A DNA stretch of 64,000 nucleotides from Sporosarcina sp. Te-1 (GCF_017498505.1 NZ_CP071798.1:3893501-3957500); one strand, 5' to 3'; shown: positions 26,581-35,585, counted from the stretch's first letter. Made by a program: numbers and translations. The notes: a model not told the origin generated them from the letters alone.

Positions 26581-27339
26581 ATGCTCCAGCAATTTGGTTT
26601 TACGCAATATGAGAGTCAAGTATACACATCACTGGTAACGATTAATCAGGCGCTGGATGCAACAGCAATTGTGAAGCGCTCAGACGTACCGCGCTCAAAA
26701 GTGTATGAGGTGTTAAACAATCTTGTTGATAAAGGCATCGTGCTCGAAGCGACTGTTGAGAAAAAGCGCCAATACACTGCTTTGCCAATGGAGGCTATGA
26801 TCGAGAAATTAAGAGCTGATTTTGAATCGAATATCCAAGATCTAAAAAAGATTGAAGTCGTAGAAATGGAAGTCGATGACCGCGTTTGGACATTAAAAGA
26901 GAATCAATCGATCACCTCTATAATTAAAGAATTAACAGAGAAAGCAAAAAGATCCATTTTTATCTCCGCCTGGGCCGACGATTTGCAGAAATGTTTGCCT
27001 TTGCTTGAAAAGAAATCCCAGGCTGGTTTGGAAGTCGTCATCCATGTCACTGGAGAAATCCAAACCCATATTCCGACAGTCTCGACACTTATCCCGACTC
27101 AAAGCCACGATACGTTGGAACGAAGCAGAATTTTGATCATTGATGAGCGAGAAATGATGTTCGCCGGAATGGAAGAGGATAACTGGCAAGCGATTCGAAC
27201 GCAATCGCCGCCGCTTGTTAAATTCTTTACAGAATTTTTCTATCATGATATAGCACTGACGAAAATTACGCAGCGCTATCAAGACATTATGATGAAAGAT
27301 AAAGATATTAAAGACATGCTTTTGAAGTTGCGATATTAA
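26581..27339 (+). CDS. TrmB-family transcriptional regulator
   Basis: The 252-residue protein starts LQQFGFTQYESQVYTSL, the standard TrmB winged-helix opening, with the recognition helix in VPRSKVYEVLNNLVDKGIV near residue 42. The C-terminal half (ISAWADDLQKCLPLLEKK near 132 and onwards) is the phospholipase-D-like effector domain seen in bacterial TrmB proteins. AGAGGTG precedes the ATG at 26581; the earlier ATG at 26560 has no site. It is divergent from the MFS gene. Confidence 0.85.
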   Translation: MLQQFGFTQYESQVYTSLVTINQALDATAIVKRSDVPRSKVYEVLNNLVDKGIVLEATVEKKRQYTALPMEAMIEKLRADFESNIQDLKKIEVVEMEVDDRVWTLKENQSITSIIKELTEKAKRSIFISAWADDLQKCLPLLEKKSQAGLEVVIHVTGEIQTHIPTVSTLIPTQSHDTLERSRILIIDEREMMFAGMEEDNWQAIRTQSPPLVKFFTEFFYHDIALTKITQRYQDIMMKDKDIKDMLLKLRY

Positions 27340-27420
27340 TTTTGGAAAGCTGAAGAAATCAATGACAGTGATTGTTTATATTGAATAAAGTGAAATTCAT
27401 AAGATCTCTTTTAGGTCTGA

Positions 27421-27444
27421 AGGTCTCTTCACAAGAAGAGACCT
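27421..27444 (+). terminator. Inverted repeat after the TrmB-like gene
   Basis: AGGTCTCTT and its exact complement flank a six-base loop. No T run follows, so it is a possible weak terminator. Confidence 0.5.
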
Positions 27445-27459
27445 CAGAGTGTAGACAAA

Positions 27460-28525
27460 AGGGCTGGAAATCAATTTGGTTTCCAGCCCTTTTCCTTTTT
27501 GTACTGATTTTCTTGCCGAAAAGAGTCCTTTCTTCTTTCCGTTTTTGCCTATCTTACGCCATGGCTGGCGCTTCCCATGTCCAGCTGGCCAGTTTCTTCA
27601 GATTCAGGGCAGCAAAAGTCAGCATCGCCTGCATGGACAATTTTTTTAGCCCTCTGAGGGTTGTCCATCGCATGCTATGCTTTTCTTTGGCATCGGCAAA
27701 GACACGTTCGATCGTCTCTTGACGCTTCCTGTATATCTCTTTGATCTCATGGTGATGTCTCAAATCCTCCGCTACATCCAGGTAATCCTGCCAGATATGA
27801 CGTTGAATTATCTTCTGCTGATTTTTACTCTGTGTGCATTGGCCGATCACCGGGCATGCCGCACAAATGGTTGGTGTCGAGGCATACTGACGGTATCCCT
27901 CCTTCGTGGTCGTCCGGTAACGTAGGACCTGTCCTTCCGGACAGAGATAGCAGTCATAGTACTCGTCATAGACATACTCGTGTTTTCGGAAGAAACCCTC
28001 CTTGGTCATCGGCCGTTTGTAAGGAAGTGCAGGAAGGATTTGATTCTCAAGCAGGAAGTTCGCAATCGCTGGTGTCTTGTAGGCTGCATCGGCGGCAACA
28101 GCTACCGGTCGCATCCCCTCGTCCATGATTTTTCGTACCAATGGCTCGAGTATATGGCTGTCATGAACATTACCAGGGGGCACCACGCTCGCAAGCACGA
28201 ATCCCTTTTCATCCGTGGCTGCGTGGAAGGAATAGGGGAACTGCTTGGTCCATTCGTCTTTTACATAGTAGCCACTCTCCGGATCTGTTGTGGACTCTTT
28301 GATCTCCTTGTACTCTTCCTTTTCAAATTTATTCGGAGGGAATGGTTTCTTCCCGTTTTCTTCCCGGTCTATGTTGAGCTCCTCCTGGAGCTTCTTCTCA
28401 TAAGCACGGGTTTCTTTGCGAACGATTTTCTTTTGGAACTTCCTCTTGTTTGCGCTCGCTTTTACATGGGTGGAATCGATGAAGACATGATCCGGGCAAT
28501 GAATTAGAGGAAAGTCGTTTTTCAA
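27460..28525 (-). mobile_element. Truncated IS1182-type element of a second kind
   Basis: This relic holds the last two thirds of a transposase that differs from the other copies. Its distal end is probably the hairpin at 27460-27490 (AGGGCTGGAAA pairing with TTTCCAGCCCT, then TTTTCCTTTTT), which would also end transcription. The other end is missing: sequence beyond 28525 has no matching N-terminus or terminal repeat. Confidence 0.75.
27554..28525 (-). pseudogene. IS1182-family transposase, N-terminus missing
   Basis: The frame encodes 323 residues with the catalytic segments VFIDSTHVKASANKRK near residue 13, AVAADAAYKTPAIANF near 143 and ETIERVFADAKEKHSMR near 270. A cysteine group (CAACPVIGQC) lies near 220. 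Family members have about 450-500 residues, so roughly 130-150 N-terminal residues, including the DUF772-type domain, are gone. The ATG at 28525 is internal to the original gene. The element cannot be active alone. Confidence 0.85.
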
Positions 28526-29154
28526 CTAACAGGGGTTGACGAAACACTAAAAACTAAAAACTCGTATTCTTGGAACCCTTGGCTATGTGAGCCCCCTTTA
28601 ATACAAGCAGTTATCTCTTAAAAAGGTTGTTTGTTTTGGTGTTGACAATCCAATACTTTGATCTTCAACATTCGGGCGCGATTGTTGAAGAAAATTTATA
28701 TTTTAAAACGACTGTATTGCTAAGGTGATTTATATCTTTATTTTCTCCCCCATCCAAAACAAGACGGGGTGCGTGTTAAAAGTATTAAACTTAAACAACT
28801 TATTGTAATCTTCCGAATCACAATACAGGTAATGAACCTGCTACTGATACGAGAGCCGAACTAGCAATTCAAAGAGTTTACCATACGAAAGACTATTCGA
28901 CGCATATTGAATTGCCTATTCTAAAGTAGGAGGATTCAAAACTTGAGATTAATTTTATGGTATAGAATAAAATCCCCTTTTGAAGATTGATTTGTCTTTA
29001 ATCAATATTTGTAAACATAGACATATAACCAATCAGCTTCCAATATAATTCATAAAATATTAGTGACATTAAGACAAGTTATATTTTCTTAAAAATCTTT
29101 CTCTTTAGCGAATCCCTATTAAATACGAGGAAAAAATGGAGGTGAAATATAATA
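28526..29154. other. Non-coding stretch with one gene relic
   Basis: Apart from the CocE-like fragment at 28810-28929 I see no gene. The sequence is AT-rich and lies between the IS relic and the DUF4183 genes, which suggests repeated insertion and loss. Confidence 0.5.
28810..28929 (+). pseudogene. CocE/NonD-type hydrolase, C-terminal fragment A
   Basis: One frame reads PNHNTGNEPATDTRAELAIQ followed by RVYHTKDYSTHIELPILK and a stop. That is the end of the X-Pro dipeptidyl-peptidase C-terminal domain of CocE/NonD hydrolases (pattern RNPNTG...A.Q.VYH...HPS...LPI). Nothing of the rest of the gene is left upstream. A second, similar fragment occurs at 37282-37492. Confidence 0.75.
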
Positions 29155-29544
29155 ATGTGCCACAGTTGTTGTGAAAATAATCATTTTTGGCCCCGTATAA
29201 AAGCTATTGATATTCGTTCTGTTCAACTTCCTCCAAACGATATCCCTAAAGTCACTATTATTCCGTTAATAAAAAGATATTTCTATATTGTTACAGAAAA
29301 TATTGATTTAACTAACGGGACAATCCTTCCAGCTAATTTATTTACAGATGACAATGGTAATTCAATAACAGAATTCCAACTTTTTCATCCTAGTGGATAT
29401 GTCAATCTTTATATCAACGCTATGATGCAAGAGGGTGGTGCTTATAATGTAACCCAGGATTCGCTAACTATTAACCCATTTAATGCAACAATTTTTGCTG
29501 GAACTCCAATAATTATAGAGTCAGTGGGATTTCAACAAATATGA
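29155..29544 (+). CDS. DUF4183-domain protein
   Basis: The 129-residue protein begins CHSCCENNHFW and then has a DUF4183-type domain: RYFYIVTENIDLTNGTILPA near residue 41, FTDDNGNSITEF near 63, VNLYINAMMQEGGAYNVTQD near 82 and FAGTPIIIESVGF at the end. Such domains occur in spore-forming bacilli, often near exosporium or collagen-like proteins, and probably adopt a small beta-fold. GGAGGTG lies ten bases upstream. A paralogue follows 39 bases after the stop. Confidence 0.75.
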   Translation: MCHSCCENNHFWPRIKAIDIRSVQLPPNDIPKVTIIPLIKRYFYIVTENIDLTNGTILPANLFTDDNGNSITEFQLFHPSGYVNLYINAMMQEGGAYNVTQDSLTINPFNATIFAGTPIIIESVGFQQI

Positions 29545-29583
29545 GATAGAAATTTCTTAAAAGCCTTGAAAGGGGGTGAAAAA

Positions 29584-29904
29584 ATGGCTCTTTCAATTAT
29601 TAATATTAATGTAAATGTTGCAGGTACTTCGACTAGATTCTTTGATGTTTTAGCAGCAAATTTGACGGTAGCTGATGGCACTACTATTCCTGTTGCTGAC
29701 TTTTTAGATGATAGCGGAACCACTGCAACTTCATTTCCAATTGTAGTAAATGGCTACTATAATTTTTACATCAACGGTGTATTACAAGAAGGTGATTCGT
29801 ATACAATTTCAGCAACGCAATTAACTTTCAACGGCGTTACCGGTACAATCACAGCAGGAACTCCATTAGTAGTTGAAGCTGTGGAATTAGTTACACAAAC
29901 TTAA
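29584..29904 (+). CDS. DUF4183-domain protein, second copy
   Basis: The 106-residue protein starts ALSIININVNVAGTSTRFF and has the same domain as its neighbour: FFDVLAANLTVADGTTIPVA, FLDDSGTTATSF, YYNFYINGVLQEGDSY and ITAGTPLVVEAVEL line up residue by residue with it. It lacks the cysteine-rich start. GGGGGTG precedes the ATG at 29584; the frame can be opened 18 bases earlier without a site. It probably shares a transcript with the first copy. A structural role in spores is inference from family distribution. Confidence 0.78.
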   Translation: MALSIININVNVAGTSTRFFDVLAANLTVADGTTIPVADFLDDSGTTATSFPIVVNGYYNFYINGVLQEGDSYTISATQLTFNGVTGTITAGTPLVVEAVELVTQT

Positions 29905-30171
29905 CGACTCCCTTCTCGACTATTATTTCATAGGACAGGCCTCTATAAAGAGGTGTACAATACACTGCAATGGGATTGCCGTTTGTCCATCTGAAATGGG
30001 TTGTATGGGTATGGTTCCCGATAATATATAAAAAAGTACCAGATAAATATATGAACTGAACCCCAAATGGTAGACACTGTCTTTGATTGTTGTTTTTTCT
30101 TCTGGCGTTTTGGGCGCTCTGAAAAGACGTTTCTTTGAAGGCCACGTCTGCAAGTTCTACCACAGCTGAAG

Positions 30172-30321
30172 TATACTAAAAATGGTTTTGGTATTTCTTT
30201 TTCAACTAGAGAGGACGCCAAGCTATCTGCAAAGAGTTTAAAGGAAGTATTAAATAGGATTGCAACTAAAGCGAGCATCAATTACCGTCAGATTGTTTCC
30301 CAAACAAAAAGTGAAAAATGA
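30172..30321 (+). pseudogene. Possible C-terminal gene fragment, unrecognised
   Basis: A frame without start codon reads YTKNGFGISFSTREDAKLSA then KSLKEVLNRIATKASINYRQ and ends at TGA. The composition looks coding (amphipathic, charged) and the terminator at 30377 lies behind it. I do not recognise the family. Confidence 0.35.
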
Positions 30322-30376
30322 ATTGTTAAGTTGACTACAACCAATTACTTTTATATCTCATATCTCATATCTCATA

Positions 30377-30405
30377 GACGCCCAGGGAACTGGCCGTCTT
30401 TTTTT
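30377..30405 (+). terminator. Intrinsic terminator
   Basis: GACGCCCA pairs with TGGCCGTC (one mismatch) around a six-base loop, followed by seven T. Confidence 0.7.
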
Positions 30406-30831
30406 GTTTGCAAGTCCAAATGAAGAAATAAAAGAGATAAGGTTGTATTCTGACATACCTGGTCCTCGACATCAAAAGGGAAAAAATACTCGTAACTTAT
30501 TTTAGGCTTTGAACGATATCGAGTTAGTGGGGCCTAGGAAAAATCTTGCGAAAAGCTCAATAGGTTGGCTGGTTGGAAAACACTATTGTGTATATAGAAA
30601 GACAGCACAGTAATAAAGGGGAGAGGACCAAATCTCAGCGCATTTGCAAAAAAAGGGGGATTTATTCGCTTGGAAACACATTAACCTTGAGAAGGCTAAA
30701 GGAGATGATTTTAAAATGTAATAAAAATTGTTGATACAACCAAGTGAAAATTGGGTTGTCAGGTTTTTATTAGATAGAGAACAGTTTAGTTATTTACTTT
30801 ATTGTTCAAAAATGAAAGGAGTGAGATAGTA

Positions 30832-31026
30832 ATGAAACTAGATACAGTATTGGCATTCTTGGCAGTATTGATTGCACTAGTCCAAAACATGTATCCCAAA
30901 ATGCTGCCGGCAATCGGAATTTACCTAGTGAATGTATTCCAGGCCTCTTGGTTATCGCAATGTTGGTTGGACATAATTATCATTCAGCAGTTCAAGATTT
31001 ACACTCTTACAAAAGAAGGAAATTGA
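30832..31026 (+). CDS. Small hydrophobic protein
   Basis: The 64-residue product has one clear membrane segment (residues 4-16, TVLAFLAVLIALV) and a second hydrophobic stretch. AAAGGAGTGAG precedes the ATG. The C-terminal third changes character (QQFKIYTLTKEGN); the next frame instead continues GLLVIAMLVGHNYH, a good membrane helix, so a one-base shift near 30935 may have altered the end. No family recognised and no neighbour on the same strand. Confidence 0.45.
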   Translation: MKLDTVLAFLAVLIALVQNMYPKMLPAIGIYLVNVFQASWLSQCWLDIIIIQQFKIYTLTKEGN

Positions 31027-31148
31027 GCCTTCTTTCTTATTAATTTAGAAGGGCGAAATCCGTTCTATACCAGCTAGCGATTTAAGAGGATATTTGGATC
31101 AGAAGTAGAGAAAAAGTGGATAACCGGAAGTTTTTACCGAAAACCCAC

Positions 31149-32102
31149 TTACTTGCTTTTCTTTTCTGTACTCACAGCTTCAGGATGATGCTCGGTCTGT
31201 TCCACAATTGTTTTACCATCTTCAAGGATTAGCCATGAGCTGAATGTATCGCTACCTTCCTGCAGCTGAATGACACGGGCGCCGCGAGGAAATCCTACCT
31301 GACCGTAGGTGTTATAGCCTGTCGCCCGACCATAGCAGAGACGAATACCATACAGTTCGCCCCAGTAGTCATTAATATGATCATGTCCGACAAAGACGCC
31401 TTTGACGTCACCCATCTCGACAAATGCGGAGAACAGTCCAGAGTTTATTTTAGGGCTGCACACTTCCTCGAAACGAAATCCATAGCAGATATTCTCAGCC
31501 CACACAATTTTAAACTCTGGCAGGGGTATATGAAGAAATGCGAGTGAAAATACCGGGTTTCCGCTATTATTCATTCGAATTTGCTGAGAGCATGCTTTAT
31601 ACCATGCGATTTGCTCAGAAGTGACCCAGGCATATCCTCCCACATAAGGTATTGTTCCATTATCCCCTGAATCAAGTAAGTATAGTACCGCGCTTGGCTT
31701 ATATGCTGCGTGAGAGTGAACAGTGAGTGTATAATTTCCCACCCGGTCTCCAAGCTTGGTACCGGGGACAGTCAAACAATGAGGATATGCCTGTTGCAAG
31801 GCAATTAGCTCCGATTTAGTGCAGTTTTTTTCGGCGTCATGGTTTCCGAGTATGGTTGCCCAAGGGATTTTGAACTCTTCAACTATCCGCGCCACGCTTT
31901 GGTAAGCAACACTTGGATCAGCACAATTCGGACTATAGATCACATCGCCGGTAAACACGATTAAATCCGGTTGTTCAGTGTTCACAATATTGTGCATCAG
32001 TTCAGCAGTACGCAGATCCTCTGGTTCGCCGTTTTGCCAATGCAAATCGGTGAACTGCACAATTTTGAATGTGCCGTCATTGCGAAAATGTAATGTTGTC
32101 AT
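31149..32102 (-). CDS. Calcineurin-like metallophosphoesterase
   Basis: The 317-residue protein has the binuclear metal motifs in order: FTDLHW near residue 17 (DxH), FTGDVIY near 55 (GDxx), ILGNHDAEKN near 98 (GNHD), LHIPLPEF near 201 and FVGHDHINDY near 240 (GHxH). There is no signal peptide, so it is cytoplasmic. It resembles the large phosphodiesterase group including YvnB-like proteins. AAGGAG precedes the ATG. On the minus strand it is last after a DeoR-type regulator and a DMT transporter, suggesting use of a phosphorylated compound. The substrate is unknown. Confidence 0.88.
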   Translation of the reverse strand: MTTLHFRNDGTFKIVQFTDLHWQNGEPEDLRTAELMHNIVNTEQPDLIVFTGDVIYSPNCADPSVAYQSVARIVEEFKIPWATILGNHDAEKNCTKSELIALQQAYPHCLTVPGTKLGDRVGNYTLTVHSHAAYKPSAVLYLLDSGDNGTIPYVGGYAWVTSEQIAWYKACSQQIRMNNSGNPVFSLAFLHIPLPEFKIVWAENICYGFRFEEVCSPKINSGLFSAFVEMGDVKGVFVGHDHINDYWGELYGIRLCYGRATGYNTYGQVGFPRGARVIQLQEGSDTFSSWLILEDGKTIVEQTEHHPEAVSTEKKSK

Positions 32103-32244
32103 AATTGCAGCTCCTTATTTTAAATATGAGTTTGTATGTAAAAAACGCAGCTGTGAGCCCTTGTTGAATAAAATTGACTAAGCCATCTAAACCGGAATAA
32201 CGTTGAATTGCTACTGTTTGCACCCTTTTATCTCTCTTTGATAA

Positions 32245-33162
32245 TTAATGACTGGATATTGCGATAATAATAATGCCGGAGACAACGACAATAGAGGCTA
32301 CAATTCTGCGCATGCCCTGAGATTCTCTAAGAACGAACAACCCGAGTAATGTGCCGAAGACAATGCCGATCTCGCGTATCGGGGCGATGGTGGATATATT
32401 AGCGCTTCTGGCCGCAAACAAAAAAAGCAGGTATGACCCGGGAGATAAGATGGCGCCAATCCAAATGATATGCTTATGATGGCGAATAGCCTGCTTCAAA
32501 CGGTTAGCCTGCAAGACGGAGGGTGTCAGTCCTAGCATAAACCCGGTATTGGTAACCTCTAGCAGGGCTACGGGTGATAAATACTGCAAATTTACTTTAT
32601 CGATTATTGTATAGGTTGTAATGCAGAGACCGACCGCAATTGCAAGCAGGACGGGTTTACTGGATGAAGTTGGGCTAGGGTGAGAAGCAGCAACGTCGTT
32701 TTTGACCATAATGATAAAGCCAACTAACATACAGTTAATGCCGATCCACCCCCATAAGGAAAGGACTTCTCGCAATACCAAAACGCCGATAAGAGGGATG
32801 AGCAATGTCGATGTTCCGCGTAATATCGGATATACTTGCGATAATTCACCTGTTTTGTAGGTGTTGGCAAGAAGTGAAGAATAGAGTGCTTGCATAAGCA
32901 GTGACAAGGCTAGCATAGTCCACTCGCGGACAGAAAAAGCAGCGTTAGTCAGTTCGATGATTAAGATCGGCAGCAGAAGAGCTGTGGTGGGTGCGTAAAT
33001 TGCCCACAAAAATACAGCTTTATCCGTACTTTTCTTTGCTAGCATATTCCAGACTGCATGCGCTAAACCAGAGCATAAAACGAGAATAACTTGAATAATC
33101 GGGTATTCCCTTCTCTCTGTTGATTCAACATAATAACACTCAAATACACATAAAAGCAACAT
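32245..33162 (-). CDS. DMT-superfamily (EamA) transporter
   Basis: About ten hydrophobic helices in two EamA repeats are visible (VLCSGLAHAVWNMLAKKSTD near residue 28 and LLAIAVGLCITTYTIIDKV near 168). The ATG at 33162 has no clear ribosome-binding site. AGAAGGGA lies upstream of the PIIQVILVL segment, where the only codons at good spacing are ATT, so the real start is undecided. It sits between the DeoR-type regulator and the phosphoesterase gene on the same strand. Export or import of a small metabolite is expected. Confidence 0.8.
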   Translation of the reverse strand: MLLLCVFECYYVESTERREYPIIQVILVLCSGLAHAVWNMLAKKSTDKAVFLWAIYAPTTALLLPILIIELTNAAFSVREWTMLALSLLMQALYSSLLANTYKTGELSQVYPILRGTSTLLIPLIGVLVLREVLSLWGWIGINCMLVGFIIMVKNDVAASHPSPTSSSKPVLLAIAVGLCITTYTIIDKVNLQYLSPVALLEVTNTGFMLGLTPSVLQANRLKQAIRHHKHIIWIGAILSPGSYLLFLFAARSANISTIAPIREIGIVFGTLLGLFVLRESQGMRRIVASIVVVSGIIIIAISSH

Positions 33163-33189
33163 GTTGTTTTAATTCCGTAAATTGTATTT

Positions 33190-33255
33190 CACAAAAAAAC
33201 ACAGAAACACACAAAAAAGACGATCTTCAGTCGCTAGTTAACTGAAAATCGTCTT
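33190..33255 (-). promoter_or_regulatory. Terminator and direct repeats between DeoR-type and DMT genes
   Basis: On the minus strand the regulator gene is followed by a hairpin (AAGACGAT...ATCGTCTT, 33217-33255) and a T run. Next come tandem TGTGTTT-like units, GTGTGTTTCTGTGTTTTTTT at 33193-33212. DeoR-family proteins often bind such TGTTT-type direct repeats, so this may be the operator of the transporter gene. Confidence 0.5.
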
Positions 33256-33263
33256 AAGTATTA

Positions 33264-34031
33264 TCACTGAAAAACAATTTCAATGCCTTGTGCCCGGTAT
33301 TTCTCGACGATGTTTCGTGAGATTTTAGAATCAGTGACAAAGCATTCAACTTCCTTGCAGTTGCATACCTTCAGCAGAGAAAGCTGCTCGAACTTGCTGC
33401 TGTCAGTCAATGCAATTGTACGCTTGGCATTGGCATGCATAATTTTTTTGACTTGTATCTCGCCGATTGCGTTATCAGTAATACCTTCTTCAAGCGTAAC
33501 ACCACTTAAGCTCATAAAGAATAAATCGGCATGAAAGCGGGAGGTGAATTCTTCGGCAAGGTCGCCGATGATGCTTTGTTCGGCCTGACGGATGATGCCG
33601 CCAATCATTATAAGTGTGTAGTCGGGCATATTGATAAGTTCATTTATGATGGGTAGTGAATTGGTAATAATCGTCAGCCGATTAAACTTAGTCTTCAGTG
33701 CCTTAACAATCTGTAAATTTGTCGTACTTACATCAAGGGCGATGGACATGCCTTCACTGACAAACCGTGCGGCGATTCCGGCTAGCTCGGTTTTTTCTTC
33801 TACATAAATGGATTCGCGGAGCGGGAGTGGGATTTCCTTACTATAGTCGGGCTCTTTCGGGATGGCTCCGCCGTGCACCCGCTTAAGATATCCTTCGCCC
33901 TCCAAATACTCCAAATCACGCCTGATTGTTTCAAAGGATACTCCAAATAGCTCTATAAGTTCAGAGGTACGGATCGACTTATCTTCAATTAATCTTTGGA
34001 TAATAAGCTCATGCCGCTGCTGTGGAAACAA
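33264..34031 (-). CDS. DeoR/GlpR-family transcriptional regulator
   Basis: The 255-residue protein starts FPQQRHELIIQRLIEDKSIR and has the DeoR winged helix with SFETIRRDLEYLEGEGYLKR near residue 31 and the VHGGAIP linker near 53. The C-terminal sensor has ISLALDVSTTN-like phosphate-sugar binding (here SIALDVSTTN near 95), IITNSLPI near 117 and the DLFFMSLSGV segment near 170. It starts with TTG with AAGGAGTG upstream. It probably senses a phosphorylated metabolite and controls the transporter and phosphoesterase genes behind it. Confidence 0.9.
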   Translation of the reverse strand: MFPQQRHELIIQRLIEDKSIRTSELIELFGVSFETIRRDLEYLEGEGYLKRVHGGAIPKEPDYSKEIPLPLRESIYVEEKTELAGIAARFVSEGMSIALDVSTTNLQIVKALKTKFNRLTIITNSLPIINELINMPDYTLIMIGGIIRQAEQSIIGDLAEEFTSRFHADLFFMSLSGVTLEEGITDNAIGEIQVKKIMHANAKRTIALTDSSKFEQLSLLKVCNCKEVECFVTDSKISRNIVEKYRAQGIEIVFQ

Positions 34032-34336
34032 TTAAGTCACTCCTTCTTGCTCCCGGTTGCAACCAGGCCTATATCCATTATTCCTGTTAGTTTAGGTGTT
34101 GTCAATTTAGCCGATTTTTCATAGGACAAACATATATGTGTAATTGTCTTCATTTGCTCACTTCCCATTGTTGCCTAATTAGAGATGAACTTATATTAAC
34201 CAAAGATAGAGAGCGAGCACAATTTGGATTCCAATATGGCTTTGAAATTTGTGCAATATTATCAAGGAGATTATTGACCGTTCAATGGAGAAAGTGTAAT
34301 ATGGATTGGGTGAAAAACAATAGTCATCCAACTTCG

Positions 34337-34365
34337 TTGACAATTTACATAAATGATTTTATACT
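34337..34365 (+). promoter_or_regulatory. Strong SigA-type promoter of the DMT gene
   Basis: A perfect TTGACA at 34337-34342 and TATACT at 34360-34365 are separated by exactly 17 bases. Transcription would start near 34372, leaving a leader of about 120 bases. Confidence 0.8.
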
Positions 34366-34431
34366 ATGATGGAATTTGAATAATTAAACCTATATTAGGA
34401 TGTGGATTTTTCTAGAGAATACTCTAGTTTC

Positions 34432-34470
34432 GCCATACAACTGTCAATTGACAATTGTATGGCTTTTTTA
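34432..34470 (+). terminator. Terminator/attenuator in the leader of the DMT gene
   Basis: A 32-base near-perfect palindrome (GCCATACAACTGTCAA and its complement with one mismatch) is followed by TTTTTTA. It lies between the promoter and the ribosome-binding site of the gene it precedes, so it must be bypassed for expression. Confidence 0.75.
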
Positions 34471-34492
34471 TTTGAAGAAGGGGGTGAAAATC

Positions 34493-35428
34493 ATGAAAAC
34501 TTGGCATTATGCCTTAGTTGTTTTTTTCGGTGGATGTTGTTACGGAATATTATCGACATTTGTTAAACTTGCTTATTTAGCAGGTTTTTCGGTGAATGAG
34601 GTAATAGGCAGCCAATATTTCTTTGGAACACTGCTTACCTGGGTACTATTTTTGTTTACAAAAAAGAAAAAAATAACTTTAAATCAAACATTCAAACTAC
34701 TATTATCAGGAATTCCTTTGGCTTTAACGAGTATTTTTTATTATCAAGCACTACAAACACTTAGTGCTTCACTGGCAATCATTTTTCTATTTCAATTTGT
34801 TTGGATTGGTACACTCTTTGAGTGGATTCTTTATAAAAAAAAGCCGCAAATAGGGAAGATGATTTCTATAGCCATTCTTCTAATTGGTTCAGTTCTAGCA
34901 GCAAGCATTATTTTAGAAGGAGGCTTCGTTCTTTCATGGCCAGGGACGGTATGGGCACTACTTGCGGCTTTTACGTTTACAACTTTCATTTTTCTTAGCA
35001 GCGCAGTTGGTAAAGATACTCCGTGCATACTGAAAAGCGCTCTTCTTTCCACGGGAGGTTTGGTAGTTGTCTTATTATTATTCCCACCAATGTTTCTATT
35101 TGATTTACCCGTCTTAATGGGTGTTGCACCGTTTGGATTACTTCTCGGTTTATTTGGAGTAGTTTTCCCACCACTTTTATTTTCGATTGGAATGCCGAAT
35201 ATCGGTCCGGGACTTGGCACAATATTGACATCCTCTGAGCTTCCAGTAGCTGTTACAATGTCTTCACTAATTTTAGCTGAGCAAGTGAGCTGGTCACAAT
35301 GGATTGGTGTTATTCTCATACTGGTTGGAATTATTGTTGGTAATATCAACTTTAAAAGGCAAAAAAGAGTCTTCGCTTGCATAAAAAAAACACTTCGTGA
35401 AGTTTTTAGAATCTCTGAAAGCCATTAA
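34493..35428 (+). CDS. DMT-superfamily (EamA) transporter
   Basis: The 311-residue protein has ten hydrophobic helices in two EamA repeats. The first starts HYALVVFFGGCCYGILSTFV, and ALQTLSASLAIIFLFQFVW near residue 85 is the typical end of the first repeat. GGGGGTGA precedes the ATG at 34493; the frame can be opened at 34400, but that start lies upstream of the terminator. It stands alone. Position behind a terminator in the leader suggests regulated readthrough. The substrate is unknown. Confidence 0.87.
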   Translation: MKTWHYALVVFFGGCCYGILSTFVKLAYLAGFSVNEVIGSQYFFGTLLTWVLFLFTKKKKITLNQTFKLLLSGIPLALTSIFYYQALQTLSASLAIIFLFQFVWIGTLFEWILYKKKPQIGKMISIAILLIGSVLAASIILEGGFVLSWPGTVWALLAAFTFTTFIFLSSAVGKDTPCILKSALLSTGGLVVVLLLFPPMFLFDLPVLMGVAPFGLLLGLFGVVFPPLLFSIGMPNIGPGLGTILTSSELPVAVTMSSLILAEQVSWSQWIGVILILVGIIVGNINFKRQKRVFACIKKTLREVFRISESH

Positions 35429-35585
35429 TCGGATTGGATTTTTTTACTCATTTAGCTGTGAAACCTAATAATGATCATTATAAATAATCCCTAACTACCT
35501 CGCCTGTTCAATCACCTTCAGTGTAACGAGCGATAATCCCACAGTTAGAGATTAATATATAATCTAAAGAGAGGAAGATTATTGT

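Larger units (their letters stand above)
29905..30831. other. Mostly non-coding stretch
   Basis: It contains a possible gene relic at 30172-30321, a terminator at 30377-30405, and three TATCTCA heptamers in tandem at about 30353-30373. The segment around 30045-30080 (CTGAACCCCAAATGGTAGAC) resembles an IS3-type end but no transposase follows. I see no other gene. Confidence 0.45.
34032..34492. other. Divergent intergenic region with leader of the DMT gene
   Basis: No gene is apparent. The right third carries a promoter, a small hairpin (CTAGAG-AATA-CTCTAG at 34412-34427) and a strong terminator just before the DMT gene, described separately. Confidence 0.5.

Noticed and set aside
30040..30160. 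IS3-type insertion sequence end
   Set aside because: Only a short CTGAACCCCAAATGGTAGAC-like match to such ends; no second end and no transposase frame.
34136..34369. 77-codon frame upstream of the DMT gene
   Set aside because: It covers the promoter of the DMT gene and has no ribosome-binding site.
34372..34470. Known riboswitch class (purine, preQ1, SAM, T-box) in the DMT leader
   Set aside because: None of the conserved core sequences of those classes is present; kept only as an unassigned attenuator.
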